Shown: in pieces, positions 1-19,150 of the stretch
Layout: every line of letters begins with the position of its first letter
Position numbering within the stretch: position 1 is the stretch's first letter
NCBI RefSeq assembly: GCF_002776525.5
Contig: NC_045443.1
Location: 50,818,303 to 50,882,302 of the forward strand
DNA length: 64,000 nt
Reading direction: 5' to 3'
Source: Piliocolobus tephrosceles
Taxonomy: Eukaryota; Chordata; Mammalia; Primates; Cercopithecidae
Notes under the pieces: generated by a model
The model's input: only the letters and a program-made list of their open reading frames with translations
Told to the model about the DNA's origin: nothing
The model's database searches: none
Made by a program: the position numbers and the translations under genes

Positions 1-24
1 TTATTATAGCAGTCCTTGCAAACT

Positions 25-175
25 ACTATATCATCTATGTGACCTTGGCCAAATTATTTCATCTTGCTAATCCCTAGTGTCCTAATCTGTAAAGCAGGGG
101 TCATTCTATCTACCTCATAGGGTGGCTTTGAGGATTAAATAAAATGGCATTTGTAAAGCACCTGGCATAAGCGGA
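25..175 (+). repeat. MIR SINE fragment
   Basis: The sequence runs through 'TGTGACCTTGGCCAAATTATTTC', a 'CTGTAAAGCAGGGGTCATT' block and 'AAAGCACCTGGCATA', the usual order of a sense-oriented MIR core and tail. It is heavily diverged. Confidence 0.7.
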
Positions 176-1470
176 CCACATAAAGATTACCTTGCCTTTG
201 TGAGACACTAATGTTATCCAAGAAAAGTAGTACATCTCCGGAGATTTTTGAAAAGATTGACTGCAGTTGTCAGGGTCGTGTGCAATGCCACCTAAAGTCA
301 CAGGCTGGATAAGATGATCTCAGAATCCCCTTTTCCTGTTGGGTTCCTTAGACAGGAGCTCTGGCATTGTCTTGCTGTGTGTGAAAATGTATTTTTTTTT
401 TTTTTTTATTTTTATAGAACACTGTTACAAGAACAGAAAGCACCCTTAAAGGCAGGAGGACTGAGTTCAATTAAACTAACAACTGTAATGAAGTGAATGT
501 AGGAAGAGAAGGAGGCAAACCAAGGTCGAGAAGTATAACCCAGATGCCTCAGGCCTCCTGAGTCCCCAGCTCACTTCCTTAGGTAAAGGATTTAGGGTGG
601 GAGTTGTCCTCTCTTCAGCTCCATAAGGGAAACCCAACAGAGGCCTCACCAGTCTCTGGAACGCCTAGCCCTTTCAGGCAGGGAGTCTTTTGCCAAAGCA
701 AACAATCCCAGCTCTACGATTGTGCTCTGGCTGGAGTAGGAGAGAACAAAGATCCCTTTCTTTGCTTCCCCAACCCTATGGCTCCAGCCAAAGGCGCTGT
801 TTACACAATCTTCCCTGGTGAAGAATTTGTTCCTTTTCTCTCTAGGTTGCAGCTGGAAAAGATTGATTCCCTCCTTGCCCATTCGTTTTTCCCATGTCCC
901 TGGGCAGGAAAAGTGTCCAATACCCAAACTTCCCACCTCCAGAGATGTCAGCATACTTAACAGTAACTTCATGCCCTTTTTTGATGTGACACAGAACCTT
1001 GATTTTAGTGGCAGAAAGTCTATCTGGCCGGGAAAGGGAGGCTGGAAATATCAGGAGCTTGGTTTCTCTACATTCCAATTCCATTTATTCCACTCTCTCA
1101 TTCCCTGGGCTTTCTCACATTTCCAAAAGTGAATCAAATAATCAAAATCCACGGCAGATTTGGGCTCCTTCTTTTAAAGTCTGATCAGGTGGGTAGGATG
1201 AAAATAGTATTTTCTAGTGGGAGAAGTTGTTCTTTAGTCTTTAGTTTATTATTAACTCCAGCAGCACAGATGTCTCCCCCACGCCCCGAAAACAAAAGCA
1301 AGAGGGAGAAAAGGAAAGCCCAGAGTGGTAGGGTCTAATTTTAGTACTGGCAGAGAATCCTAGTGTTAAGTTACTTCTGGTAAAATGGTAACTAAGAAAC
1401 AACAGAGATAAAGATAATTTTCACAATGTAGGTTTCCAAGTAGTTTTAAGACCTAATTTTGCTTATTTCC
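176..1470. other. Intergenic DNA, no gene recognised
   Basis: Downstream flank of ATP5MC2. I see no splice-consistent exon or clear young repeat. A T-run lies at about 391-407. Short open frames here have no recognisable domain. Confidence 0.5.
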
Positions 1471-1474
1471 ATGA

Positions 1475-1612
1475 CATCTCAGGGAGGCAGATAAGGTGTC
1501 ACCCATTTCACACAAGAGAAGGAATTGAAGCACAGGAAGAATTAACCAAAAGCCATTCCTGAGTGACCGGAACCCAGGATTCTGGGACTTTCAATCTGGT
1601 CAACTTCACAGG
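1475..1612 (-). repeat. MIR SINE fragment, antisense
   Basis: The pattern 'CCATTTCACACAAGAGAAGGAATTGAAGCAC' followed by 'GGAACCCAGGATTC' is the reverse complement of the MIR core. It is strongly diverged. Confidence 0.55.
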
Positions 1613-1863
1613 GCCAAGCTGCTTTCTGAAAAATTCATGGGTCTTTTGTACTGCACACATTTTCCCTGAGCTACATGTTCTCCCTATCTTAAATCCCTAC
1701 TGACTATTCTGTTGCTAAGCGAGCTATGGGCTAGCTGTTTGTTACCCTTTGCAGCTATGTTTTGGAAACTTGAAGTCCCTACTCCAGATGTTGGGAGATG
1801 GGAGTGGAAAAGTCACAGGGATACAGAGGGGTTGCAAGTCTGTTTAGGCTCAGATACCATCCT

Positions 1864-1904
1864 GACATACACATACACACACACCACACACACTCACACA
1901 CCCC
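1864..1904. repeat. Imperfect (CA)n microsatellite
   Basis: Interrupted CA dinucleotides (ACACATACACACACACC...). Too interrupted to be a highly variable locus. Confidence 0.85.
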
Positions 1905-2144
1905 AACCATCTCCCAGCAAGATATGCAGAGTTCATTTCTGTAAAAGCAGCCACACAGTTCCTGGAAGGCTGTAATCCACTATGGTTAAAAATATCTATC
2001 TTGGGGACAGAGTCGAGCCAACCAAACAGCCTACCCATAAACTCGGAAAATAAGCAGTGGGGTAAAATGAACCCAGTGGTAGGCAAAATGCTACCTATCT
2101 ACAAGATAAGAGCAGAGATAGTAATAATAAGAAAAACAGATCAA

Positions 2145-2485
2145 GGCTGGGTGCGATGGCTCACACCTGTATCCCACCACTTTGGGAGGCCGAGGCGGTT
2201 GGATCACCTGAGGTCAGGAGTTCGAGACCAGCCTGACCAATATGGTGAAACCCTGTCTCTACTAAAAATACAAAAATTAGCTGGGCGTGGTGGCATGATG
2301 TGTGGCTATAATCCCAGCTACTCGGGAGGCTGAGACAGGAGAATCGCTTGAACCCAGGAAGTGGAGGTTATAGTGAGCTGAGTTCGCACCATTGCACTCC
2401 AGCCTGGGCAACAGAGTGAGACTCCATCTCAAAACAAAAACAAAAACAAAAACAAACAACAACAACAAAAAACCCCCAAAAACAA
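2145..2485 (+). mobile_element. Alu SINE, full length
   Basis: Both Alu monomers are followed by a long (CAAAA)n-type tail. A short target-site duplication, 'CAGATCAA', flanks it on both sides. Confidence 0.9.
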
Positions 2486-2686
2486 AAACCAGATCAATCA
2501 CTTTCACTGAGAAATTTCAGAAATTGTCCAGATTTTGTCTTTCCCTCTCCTCCAATGGTATCCTGACCCCAGGAAGCAGTACAGTATAATGGAAGGAACT
2601 TTGGACAAGGGTTCTTATTCTGTTCTATCACTTCCTACCTAGATAACCTAGAAAATTAAGTCATGATTCTTTTCTCTTTCATTCTT

Positions 2687-2975
2687 GTTTTTTTCTGAGA
2701 CGGAGTCCTACTCTAGTCCTACTAGAGTGCAGTGGCGCAATCTTGGCTCACTGCAACATCTCCCTCCTAGGTTCAAGCGATTCTCCTGTCTCAGCCCCCT
2801 GAGTAGCTGGGATTACAGGTGCACGCCACTACACCCAGCTAATTTTTGTATTTTTAGTAGAGATGGGTTATCACTGTGTTGGCCAGTCTGGTCTTGAACT
2901 CCTGACCTCAGGTGATCCACTCGTCTCGGCCTCGAGAAGTGGTGGGATTACAGGCATGAGGCACCGCGCCCAGCC
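2687..2975 (-). mobile_element. Alu SINE, antisense
   Basis: Starts with the T-tract and 'GAGACGGAGTC' and ends 'CGCGCCCAGCC'. Target-site duplication 'CTCTTTCATTCTT' lies at about 2674 and about 2976. Confidence 0.9.
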
Positions 2976-2989
2976 CTCTTTCATTCTTT

Positions 2990-3590
2990 TATTTTTTTTT
3001 GAGACAGAGAATTGCTCTGTCGCCCAGGTTGGAGTGCAGTGGTGCAATCTCAGCTCACTGCAACCTCTGAGTCCAGGGTTAAAGCGATTCTCCTGCCTCA
3101 GCCTCCTGAGTAGTTGGGATTACAGGCGTGTGCCACCATGCCCATCTAATTTTTGTATTTTTTTTTTTTTTTTTTTGAGACGGAGTCTCGCTCTGTCACC
3201 CAGGCTGGAGTGCAGTGGCCAGATCTCAGCTCACTGCAAGCTCTGCCTCCCGGGTTTACGCCATTCTCCTGCCTCAGCCTCCCGAGTAGCTGGGACTACA
3301 GGCGCCCGCCACCTCACCCGGCTAGTTTTTTGTATTTTTTGGTAGAGACGGGGTTTCACCATGTTAGTCAGGATGGTCTCGATCTCCTGATCTCGTGATC
3401 CGCCCGTCTCGGCCTCCCAAAGTGCTGGGATTACAGGCTTGAGCCACTGCGCCCGGCAATTTTTGTATTTTTAATAGAGACGGGGTTTCACCATGTTGGT
3501 CAGGCTGCTCTCAAACTCCTTATCTCGCGATCCGCCTGCCCTGGCCTCCCAAAGTGCTGGGATTACAGGTGTGAGCTACTACGCCTGGCC
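2990..3590 (-). mobile_element. Older Alu split by a younger Alu
   Basis: The first part (2990-3159) and last part (3459-3590) form one antisense Alu. It is interrupted at its 'AATTTTTGTATTTTT' linker, which is duplicated on both sides of the inner element. Confidence 0.9.
3160..3458 (-). mobile_element. Young AluY (YR-type) inside an older Alu
   Basis: Near-intact antisense copy. It carries 'GGCCAGATCTCAGC' and 'CACCTCACCCGGCTAGTTTTT', the variant shared by the other young copies in this window. The target-site duplication is the host Alu's T-rich linker. Confidence 0.9.
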
Positions 3591-3602
3591 TCATTCATTT
3601 TT

Positions 3603-3726
3603 TAAAAAAACAGACAAGGTCTTGTGATGTTGCCCAGGCTGGTCTTGAAATCTTGTACTCAAGAGATCCTTCTGCCTCAGCCTCCCAAGTAGCTGAGATT
3701 ATAGGTACGTGTCACTCTGTCAGGCC
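3603..3726 (-). mobile_element. Alu monomer fragment
   Basis: A single diverged antisense left-monomer-like unit ('GTTGCCCAGGCTGGTCTTGAA' to 'GTCAGGCCC'). Probably a FLAM or truncated AluJ. Confidence 0.7.
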
Positions 3727-3878
3727 CAAATCATGATTCTTGAACCTGAGTCTCAGTTTTCTCATCTTTTAAAACACCAAGAAAACAAAACAAAACAACA
3801 AAAAACAAAAAACCACACATCTATTTCACATAAACAAAACAGATATAGTAACAGTATGGCACACACTTAAAAAAAGAC

Positions 3879-4166
3879 TTTTTTTTGAGACAGTTTCACT
3901 CTGTCGCCCAGGCTGGAGTGCAGTGGCATGGTCTTGGCTCACTGCAACCTCTGCCTCCTGGGTTTGAATGATTCTCCCACCTCAGCCTCCTGAGTAGCTG
4001 GGATTACAGGCACATACCACCACACCAAGTTCGTTTTTGTACTTTTAGTAGAGACAGGGTTTTGCCATGCTAGCCAGGCTGCTCTCAAACTCTTGACGTC
4101 AAGTGATCCACCCAACTCAGCCTCCCAAAGTGCTGATATTACAGGCATGAGCCACTGCGTCCGGCC
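3879..4166 (-). mobile_element. Alu SINE, antisense
   Basis: Full dimer from 'TTTTTTGAGACAG' to 'CTGCGTCCGGCC'. It contains 'GACGTC' in place of 'GACCTC'. Confidence 0.88.
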
Positions 4167-4452
4167 AGGGTAGGACATTCTTAAGGGGTCACTTAAAAAA
4201 TTCTGCCCACCGTAGCACTTATTCAAAAGATGAGAGGAAATTCTCTCTTTGGTGGTTGGGGGAAGAAGCAGGAATAAATTATCTCTAACTAACCATTTAC
4301 ACTAATAAGAGAAGCCAAGCATTTGGGATGAGAGGACTAACCTCATGCCTGGTATTCTATCCTTGTCTTCTGCCATTTCTAAAGTGGCTACTTTGATTAC
4401 AATTTGCTAATATTCACAGTGCCTTGAGATAAATGCTTAAAAATATATATGT

Positions 4453-4737
4453 ATTTTTTGAGACGGAGTCTTACTCTGTTGCTCAGGCTGGAGTGCCGTG
4501 GTGTGATCTTGGCTCATGGCAACCTCTCTCTCCTGGGTTCAAGCGTTTCTCCTGCCTCAGCCTCCCGAGTAGCTGGGACTACAGGCACGCACAACCATAC
4601 CAAGTTAATTTTTACATTTTCAGTAGAGATGGGGTTTCACCATGTTGGCCAGGATGGTTTCCGTCTCCTGACCTCGTGATCCACCTGCCTCAGACTTCCA
4701 AAGTACTGATTACAGGCATGAGCCACTATGCCCAGCC
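4453..4737 (-). mobile_element. Alu SINE, antisense
   Basis: Full dimer ending 'CACTATGCCCAGCC'. Small deletions occur in the left monomer ('AAAGTACTGATTACAGG'). Confidence 0.88.
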
Positions 4738-4898
4738 AAAAATAAATTTTAAGGATGCCTGGGGACAAAAAGATCTTCCTGTGTTTTACTTTTTCCTCAT
4801 TAAATGTTGAGAACACCAAGATATCCAAAAATGTCTCCTAAGAATACATGTTGGAAAATGCATGCTATTTTGATATGGCCCAATAAAGACAAAGTTTT

Positions 4899-5191
4899 GG
4901 CTGGGCACACTGGCTCACGCCTGTAATCCCAGCACCTTGGGAGGCCGAGGCAGGCAGATCACCTGAGGCCAGGAGTTCAAGACTAGCCTGGCCAACATGG
5001 CAAAACCCTCTCTAAAAATACAAAAAATTAGCTGAGCATGGTGGCACATGCCTGTAATCCCAGCTACTGGGGAGGCTGAGGCAGGAGGATCCCTTGAACC
5101 TGGGTGGTGGAGGTTGCAGTGAGCCAAGATTGTGCCAGTACACTCCAGCCTGGGCAACAGAATGCAACTCTGCCTCAAAAAAAAAAAAAAA
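4899..5191 (+). mobile_element. Alu SINE
   Basis: Full dimer with a 15-base A tail. 'AAAGTTT' repeats on both sides. Confidence 0.9.
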
Positions 5192-5654
5192 GTTTAATTG
5201 CTCAGAACTTGAGGGACTAGGACAATATTCTCTACTCACTACTGTGATACTACTGCTCTTACTTTTTCTATTCCTGAATTATACATGAATACTCCTTCAT
5301 CTCATCTGTGAGGAGACACAGAGCTGCCCTAGGTTCCCAGACACCAACTCAAGCCAAATTACCAGTGTTGTCCCTGGTCAGCTTTCTCATCCTGATGCTC
5401 TTAGAAGGCCTCAAACTATTAAATCCATCTTGAAAGGGAGGCTGGAGCATGGTTCTTCATTACTGTTTAGCATTGAGGTGATTTTCAAAGGGCACCATTT
5501 GCTTCTAATTTTAGGATGGCACAAACTTACTGATGTTCCTCCTGTGGTGCTGAAGAAACACAACTGACTCTTGTAAGAAACTGAGAAGAGGGAAGCAGGT
5601 CTTGCTGCCTTCAGCATCCTTGAGTTTTCTCTCTAGATGCCTTCTGGCCAGACT
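5192..5654. other. Intergenic DNA, nothing recognised
   Basis: Unique-looking sequence. No exon, RNA gene or recognisable repeat. Confidence 0.4.
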
Positions 5655-5949
5655 TTTTTTCATTTTTGAGATGGAGTTTCTCTCGTTACCCAGGCTGAAG
5701 TCCAATGGCGCGATCTCAGCTCCCCACAACCTCCACCTCCCGGATTCAAGCAATTCTCCTGCTTCAGCCAGCCTCCCAAGTAGCTGGGATTACAGGCATG
5801 TGTCACCACACCTGGCTACTTTTGTATTTTTAGCAGAGATGGGGTTTCTCTATGTTGGTCAGGCTGGTCTCAAACTCCCGACCTCAGGTGCTCTGCCTGC
5901 CTCGGGCTCCCAAAGTGCTGGGATTACAGGTGTGTCACCGCCTCTGGCC
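5655..5949 (-). mobile_element. Alu SINE, antisense
   Basis: Antisense dimer. 'CCAGACTTTT' flanks both ends as the target-site duplication. Confidence 0.9.
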
Positions 5950-5974
5950 CAGACTTTTAAAAATTTTGATTCCA

Positions 5975-6096
5975 GGCCAGGCGTGGTAACTCATGCCTGC
6001 GATCCCAGCACTTTGGGAGGGGAGGCAGGTGCATTACTTAAGGCCAGGAGTTTGAGACCAGCCTGGCCAACATGGGTAAACCTCTTTACTAAAAAT

Positions 6097-6130
<34 letters not shown>

Positions 6131-6278
6131 ACCCTGCTGGGAATGGTGGTGCACGCCTGTAATCCCAGCTACTCAGGAGGCTAAGGCAGGAGAATCGCTT
6201 GAACCTGGGAGGCAGAGGTTGCAGTGATCTGAGATTGTACCACAGCAGAGTGAGCCTATCTCAAAAACAAATAAATAG
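5975..6278 (+). mobile_element. Alu SINE with expanded middle A-stretch
   Basis: Dimer whose central linker has grown to about 45 bases of A-rich sequence (6085-6131). 'GATTCCA' is duplicated at both ends. Confidence 0.88.
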
Positions 6279-6303
6279 ATTCCAATGAAGGATTTGGAAT
6301 ACA

Positions 6304-6360
6304 TTTTTTGAGACAGTCTTGCTCTGTTGCCCAGGCTGGAGTGCAGTGGTGCGATCTCTT
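6304..6360 (-). mobile_element. 5'-truncated Alu fragment
   Basis: Only the 3' end of an antisense Alu is present (T-tract to 'GGTGCGATCTC'). Confidence 0.8.
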
Positions 6361-7064
6361 TTGGCTCTTTAATGCTCTTTTGGCTGAGGGTGGATGGAAA
6401 CGAGAAAATAGCTTCATGGAGGTTAAATTTAAGTCTTTAGGGATAACAGAGTTCGAAAAAGAGGAAAGTGAGCAAAGATTCAGGGAAAGAAAGCAGAAAT
6501 AAGCTGAGAAAGAAAAAGGCAGGAAGATACGGTAAAGACAGGAAAACATCTGAAAAATGACCAGTCACTTTAGGTAGTGTATGGGACTAATAACAGATAA
6601 AGCAGAGAAAGTTGAGGTGACTTTTTGAACCAGTAACTGATAAAACCAGTCTTATGCTTCAGGATGATTCACCTGGCAATGGTAGGCAGAAGTAAATGCT
6701 GTAGGTAGGAGACTGGAGGCAGAAGGTCGGTTAAGAGGTTCTTGCAGTAGACAAGGAGGATGACAATGAGGGCCTGAGCCAGGAGAGTGACAGTGGAAAC
6801 AGAAAGACTATTAGCCAACATTTTAAGTTAAAACTTGAAGTTGCCACTGACCCCAATCTTCCCAGGCAAGTAGCAAGCCAGGCCAGGTGAAAATCATTTA
6901 AAATGTTATGCTATTTCAAATAAAGCTTTCCTGAAACAGAATTAAGAAAAAGCAAGCTCAGCCAAATCCATGTTGAGTTTAGCACCATCACTACCCTTCG
7001 GGCCTTGTGCTCTCACCAAGGCACTCAGCCAACTGTGGAAAAGAAATATACACAGGAGACTCAA
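6361..7064. other. 3' flank of ATP5MC2
   Basis: Unique sequence downstream of the inferred ATP5MC2 cleavage site. No gene seen. Confidence 0.5.
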
Positions 7065-7217
7065 GAAACATATTATTAATACAGTATTTATTTGTCTTTT
7101 CTCTGTCAAACCCTGAGCCAACCACGTTCCCCAGGCTGCCTGGGAGGTATAGGAAAAGGAACACACAGGGCCGACCAGACACGGGAGAAAGAACTATGGG
7201 AGGGGGAGATGGCTCCT
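7065..7217 (-). other. ATP5MC2: ATP5MC2 3' UTR
   Basis: From the TGA stop to roughly 20 bases past the AATAAA. The exact cleavage point is inferred. Confidence 0.75.
7087..7092 (-). terminator. ATP5MC2: Poly(A) signal AATAAA of ATP5MC2
   Basis: Plus strand TTTATT. It lies 126 bases past the stop codon, a usual position for this short-UTR gene. Confidence 0.8.
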
Positions 7218-15388
<8,171 letters not shown>

Positions 15389-15778
15389 TTTCAGGGGGTG
15401 AGGGGCTGTGGCAGGAGAGCTGGAATTACAGAAGCAGTATTGTAAACACTCTCCTCATTCACTAAACTATATCCTTATTAGCAGAAAAGGGGCCCTAGAA
15501 ATCTTAACTGGCCCAGAAAACAGTGACTGACCTTAAGTCATCGGCAGAAATAGAATTAAAACCCTGAAGTCGTGACTTCTTCCAGAAACCCCACACAGCT
15601 CCCAAGATTTTCTTATAACCAAGTGACTTCCCCTGGTCTCAACAAGTGATCACTTGGGATTTGCAGTTGCCACACGAATTTTCCCAGAGTGTCTTTTGCC
15701 TAAGTTTTCCTTAGTTTTTATGCAAAACGAACCCTTCTCAAGACTTCACCATCTGGATCTGTAAAAGTGGCCCTTTAG

Positions 15779-16070
15779 GGTGGGCACGTGGTTCACGCCT
15801 GTAATCCCAGCACTTTGGGAGGCCAAGGTGGGCGGATCACGAGGTCAGGAGTTCAAGACCAGCCTGACCAACACAGTGAAACCCCATCTCTACTAAAAAT
15901 ACAAAAATTAGACAGGTGTGGTGGTGCATGCCTATAATCCCAGCTACTCAGGATGCTGAAGCAGGAGAATTGCTTGAATCCAGGAGGCAGAGGCCGCAGT
16001 GAGCAGAGACCACACCACTGCACTCCAGCCTGGGTGACAGAGCATGAGTCTCAAAAAGACAAACAAAAAA
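15779..16070 (+). mobile_element. Alu SINE
   Basis: Sense dimer. 'GCCCTTTAG' precedes it and recurs at about 16075 as the target-site duplication. Confidence 0.9.
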
Positions 16071-16260
16071 AGTTGCCCTTTAGAGTCTTTGTAGTTTTGG
16101 GAGATATTTGTTGAAGGCCAAGACACTGGAAGGTCTCCAACAATCTCTTTGCTGATCCCTGGAATTATCAGATTCCTCAAAATACTTCAATTTCCTGTAT
16201 TAGTAAGATGAGGAAGATCAAGGAGGAACTCTGCTATTAGTCTATCTAAAAGGTATTAGT

Positions 16261-16558
16261 GGCCGGGCACGGTGGTTCACACCTGTAATCCCAGCACTTT
16301 GGAAGGCTAAGGCCGGCGGATCACGAGGTCAGGAGTTCGAGACCAGCCTGACCAACATGGAGAAACCCCGTCTCTACTAAAAATACAAAATTAGTCGGGT
16401 GTGGTGGTGCATGCCTGTAATCCCAGCTACTCAGGAGGCTGAGGCAGGAGAATCACTTGAATCCAGGTGGCAGAGGCTGCGGAGAGCCAAAATTGCGCCA
16501 TTGCACTCTAGCCTGGGAAACAAGAGGGAAACTCTGTCTCAAAAAAAAAAAAAAAAAA
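16261..16558 (+). mobile_element. Alu SINE
   Basis: Sense dimer with an 18-base A tail. 'AAAGGTATTA' is repeated at the 3' end as 'AAAGTATTA'. Confidence 0.9.
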
Positions 16559-16786
16559 GTATTAAATTGTGTCTCCCCAAGATCTAAAGAAGTCCTGATA
16601 CCCTATAGGTAACTAAGTTGGTAGAAGTGAACTTACCTGAAACAGAAGGTGAGTTAAAAACCTAAAGGCAGGGTTTCTCCAAGAGAAGTGAGAAGCCCAT
16701 CTGAACCAGAATTATCTGGGTGGTGTATGTATTAAAAAATGCATATTCTTGGGCCCAACTTGGACCTTCCTGATCAAGATCTCTGG

Positions 16787-17082
16787 GGGAGCTAGGTTCA
16801 GTGGCTTAATCCTGTAATCCCAACACTTTGAGAAGCTGGGGTGGAAAGATAACTTGAAGTCAGGAGTTTAAGACCAGCCTGGGCAAATAGCAAGACCTCG
16901 GCTCTACAAAAAATAAAATTAGTCAGGTGAGGTGGAAGTGCACCTGTAGTTCCAGCTACTCCAGCTGAGGCAGGAGGACTGCTTCAGCCCAGGAGTTGGA
17001 GGGTTCAGTGAGCTATGATCATGCCACTGTACTTCAGTATGGGCAACAACGTGAAACTCCGTCTATAAACAAACAAAAATGA
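16787..17082 (+). mobile_element. Old Alu (AluJ-like)
   Basis: Diverged sense dimer ('GCTAGGTTCAGTGGCTTAATCC') with an (AAAC)n tail. Confidence 0.8.
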
Positions 17083-17392
17083 TCTCTTGGAATAAGGCTC
17101 AAGTGCCCTGTATTTCAAACAAGTTTCCCAGATAATTATTATATATACTTAATGCAAGAGTGTGACCTTAAACCCAGTCTTGAAACTGCAGTAGTGGTAG
17201 AGGATAGACTTGAACTTGGATCTTTTAAGTTACATGCTTTCTAATGTCACAGGCTGAAATACTCAGTGAATGCTTAGGCCTATCAAATGCCACTTCCTTA
17301 AATGAACTGAACTCAGATTGTCCCAGGTTAAAACACTTCTGAATCCAAGATCTTAATTGCTGTTGTAGTGACAGTGTCATTATAAAAAATTT

Positions 17393-17489
17393 TGTTGCCC
17401 AGGCTGGTGTGGAACTCCCGGCATCAAACGATCTTCCCACCTTGGCCTCCCAATGTTGGGATTACAGGTATGAGCCACCACACCCAGCC
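17393..17489 (-). mobile_element. Alu left-monomer fragment
   Basis: 'TTGTTGCCCAGGCTGG' to 'CACACCCAGCC'. A lone antisense monomer. Confidence 0.75.
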
Positions 17490-18596
17490 TTAACTACTTT
17501 TAGGTTAATGGATGTCTTCAACTCTTGTCCTATCTAGAACTCTTGATTTTTGCCTATAGGTAACTCTAACCCAATTTTGCTGCTGTACTATTCACGTTTT
17601 CTTGGGTAAAAATCCAATAGTTCTTTAAGGCTTTTAGAAAAAGAAGGGGTGGTTTTTTCTAAAGGAATTATACCATATTATCATCTTTGTAAAATGCAAC
17701 TCTTAGGGGGATTAAGTACGTTCATTTACAAATTAACATACACAAAGAGTTTAATGTGGTGCTGGCATGTAACAAACCCACAACAAAGGGTGGCAATTAA
17801 GTGATCCCACCACTGGCTATCTAATCATGGCAAGTCTGCAACTGTTAGCCTACAACTTGGGCAAAGGTACTATCCAGAATCAGAACTCCTAAATCATCAC
17901 GGGCTTTTTGCTCAGTGTAGATGAGTCACAGGGGTGGTGACTTAACTATTCCTTTCCTTAAACCATCTTTTCCCTGTAACAGCAGAATCTGCGGAGCTTA
18001 ATTAATCCTTGACAGGAAGGCTGGCAGGCAGGGACTCATGCTGGCCCCACTAGCTTGGCCTACCCCACCTTTCCGGGCCTGCTGCCTCAACAGAAACCCT
18101 CATCTCTAGCCCACCACTTGTGACTTTTCCAACTTCACCAGCGTACCAGGATGCGAGAAACGTACTGGTAAATAACTAGTGATTCCAAAGCAACCAGCCT
18201 CTCTCTTCGGCCTTAGCTATCCCAAGCCACAACCTGACGGGAGGCGATGTTTTGGCTTTTTTTTTTCCCCCCACTTCTAACATGTTCAAGGTTTACTTTT
18301 TAAATTGAGGGGTGCTGACTAGAGGGATTGGTGACTTTAGACGATCCACTATCTCCATTGCTCGGAGCACCTGAGGTCCTGGGGCCGAAAGTCTGGAGAC
18401 TTCAGAATAAAGAAGGCACAAGTCAGAAGAAGAGAAAGCAGAGATAAGAGGGGAGGGCCTGGGGGTTGTGACAATCTGAAAGGGCCAGAGGCCGAGAAAA
18501 GCGTGTCTGTAGGGGCTGGGTGGAACAGGTGAAAAGCAGCACTCCAGGATCTAACTTTGGCCAGCTCCAAGGCACCCTCCCCCCACAAGACATCCA
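17490..18596. other. ATP5MC2: ATP5MC2 intron 1, Alu-free upstream part
   Basis: Unique sequence with a T/C run at 18260-18273. No exon is supported. Minus-strand open frames near 18350-18635 have no known counterpart. Confidence 0.4.
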
Positions 18597-18751
18597 AGAT
18601 GGCGCCAGGCCCGCGCGGTTGGAGGTCACCAGCACGCGGAAGACCCAGTTCTAAGGCGCAGGGGTAGCGGGAGCCAGGGAGGAAGCGAGGACAAGGGTGG
18701 GAGCAAGCAAGGTAAGAGCCTCAAAGCATCCGTGCGAGGTGGGGTGTCCCG

Positions 18752-18763
18752 CGCGCGTGCGCG
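18752..18763 (-). promoter_or_regulatory. NRF1 site, perfect consensus
   Basis: Minus strand reads CGCGCACGCGCG, matching YGCGCAYGCGCR at all 12 positions. It lies 34 bases past the exon 1 donor. Confidence 0.65.
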
Positions 18764-18796
18764 GCCCACAGAGGGCACTAGGTCCCAAGGCCTTAC

Positions 18797-18937
18797 CTTC
18801 TCCCAGCGCAGAGAAGACAGAGAGGGGCGGAGCAGCGGGAATAGCGAAAAGGAAGACTCAGCGCATGCGTGGCCTGGGCCAACGAGTCGCTCCACCACGG
18901 ATAGAGTGATTGCAACATAGAGGATCAGCTCAGGCAT
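18797..18937 (-). pseudogene. ATP5MC2: ATP5MC2 exon 1: N-terminal extension of the long isoform, frameshifted
   Basis: Exon 1 ends GAGAAG with donor GTAAGG at 18796. An ATG at 18937 opens MPELILYVAITLSVVERLVG, matching the start of the human 198-residue ATP5MC2 isoform (57 extra residues). Here 141 bases plus the 31 bases before the exon 2 ATG total 172, one too many for frame. The surplus base is in the run AAAA (plus strand) at 18847-18850. Skipping it would give a peptide resembling the human one into exon 2. As written, the frame continues out of phase through exon 2 and stops at TGA in exon 3 (94 codons), overlapping the main start. In this genome the exon thus acts as a 5' leader with an overlapping upstream ORF, unless this is a base-call error. 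The true 5' end of the exon is unknown. Confidence 0.8.
18860..18871 (+). promoter_or_regulatory. NRF1-like site in exon 1
   Basis: AGCGCATGCGTG, 10 of 12 matches to YGCGCAYGCGCR. Confidence 0.4.
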
Positions 18938-19124
18938 CACAGCGCCGCCTGCCGGGGCTGTGGCGGTATCCGGCCAGTTGCTCCACCTGGCGTTCGAGAG
19001 GAGAAACTACAGCGAGCGCCGACAGTGCAGAAATGAGGCCAACTCCGCAGAGTAAGCGGATCCGTAACGTGGCCGGCGGTTCGGTCTGTACCACGTTTGG
19101 GATCGCGGACTTGCGTCCCCTTTC

Positions 19125-19136
19125 CGAGCATGCGCA
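19125..19136 (-). promoter_or_regulatory. NRF1-like site upstream of ATP5MC2
   Basis: Minus strand TGCGCATGCTCG, 11 of 12 matches to the consensus. About 190 bases upstream of the exon 1 ATG. Confidence 0.5.
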
Positions 19137-19150
19137 GTCACACTGCCAAA

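Larger units (their letters stand above)
15420..18796 (-). other. ATP5MC2: ATP5MC2 intron 1
   Basis: Donor GTAAGG at 18796, acceptor CAG at 15420. Contains five Alus; 17490-18600 is mostly unique. No coding exon seen. An alternative first exon near 18600 cannot be excluded. Confidence 0.8.
18597..19150. promoter_or_regulatory. ATP5MC2: CpG island and promoter region of ATP5MC2
   Basis: CpG-dense, no TATA box seen, covering exon 1 and flanks. Three NRF1-type sites lie within it. This fits the housekeeping promoter of a nuclear gene for oxidative phosphorylation. The start site itself cannot be read from sequence. Confidence 0.75.
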
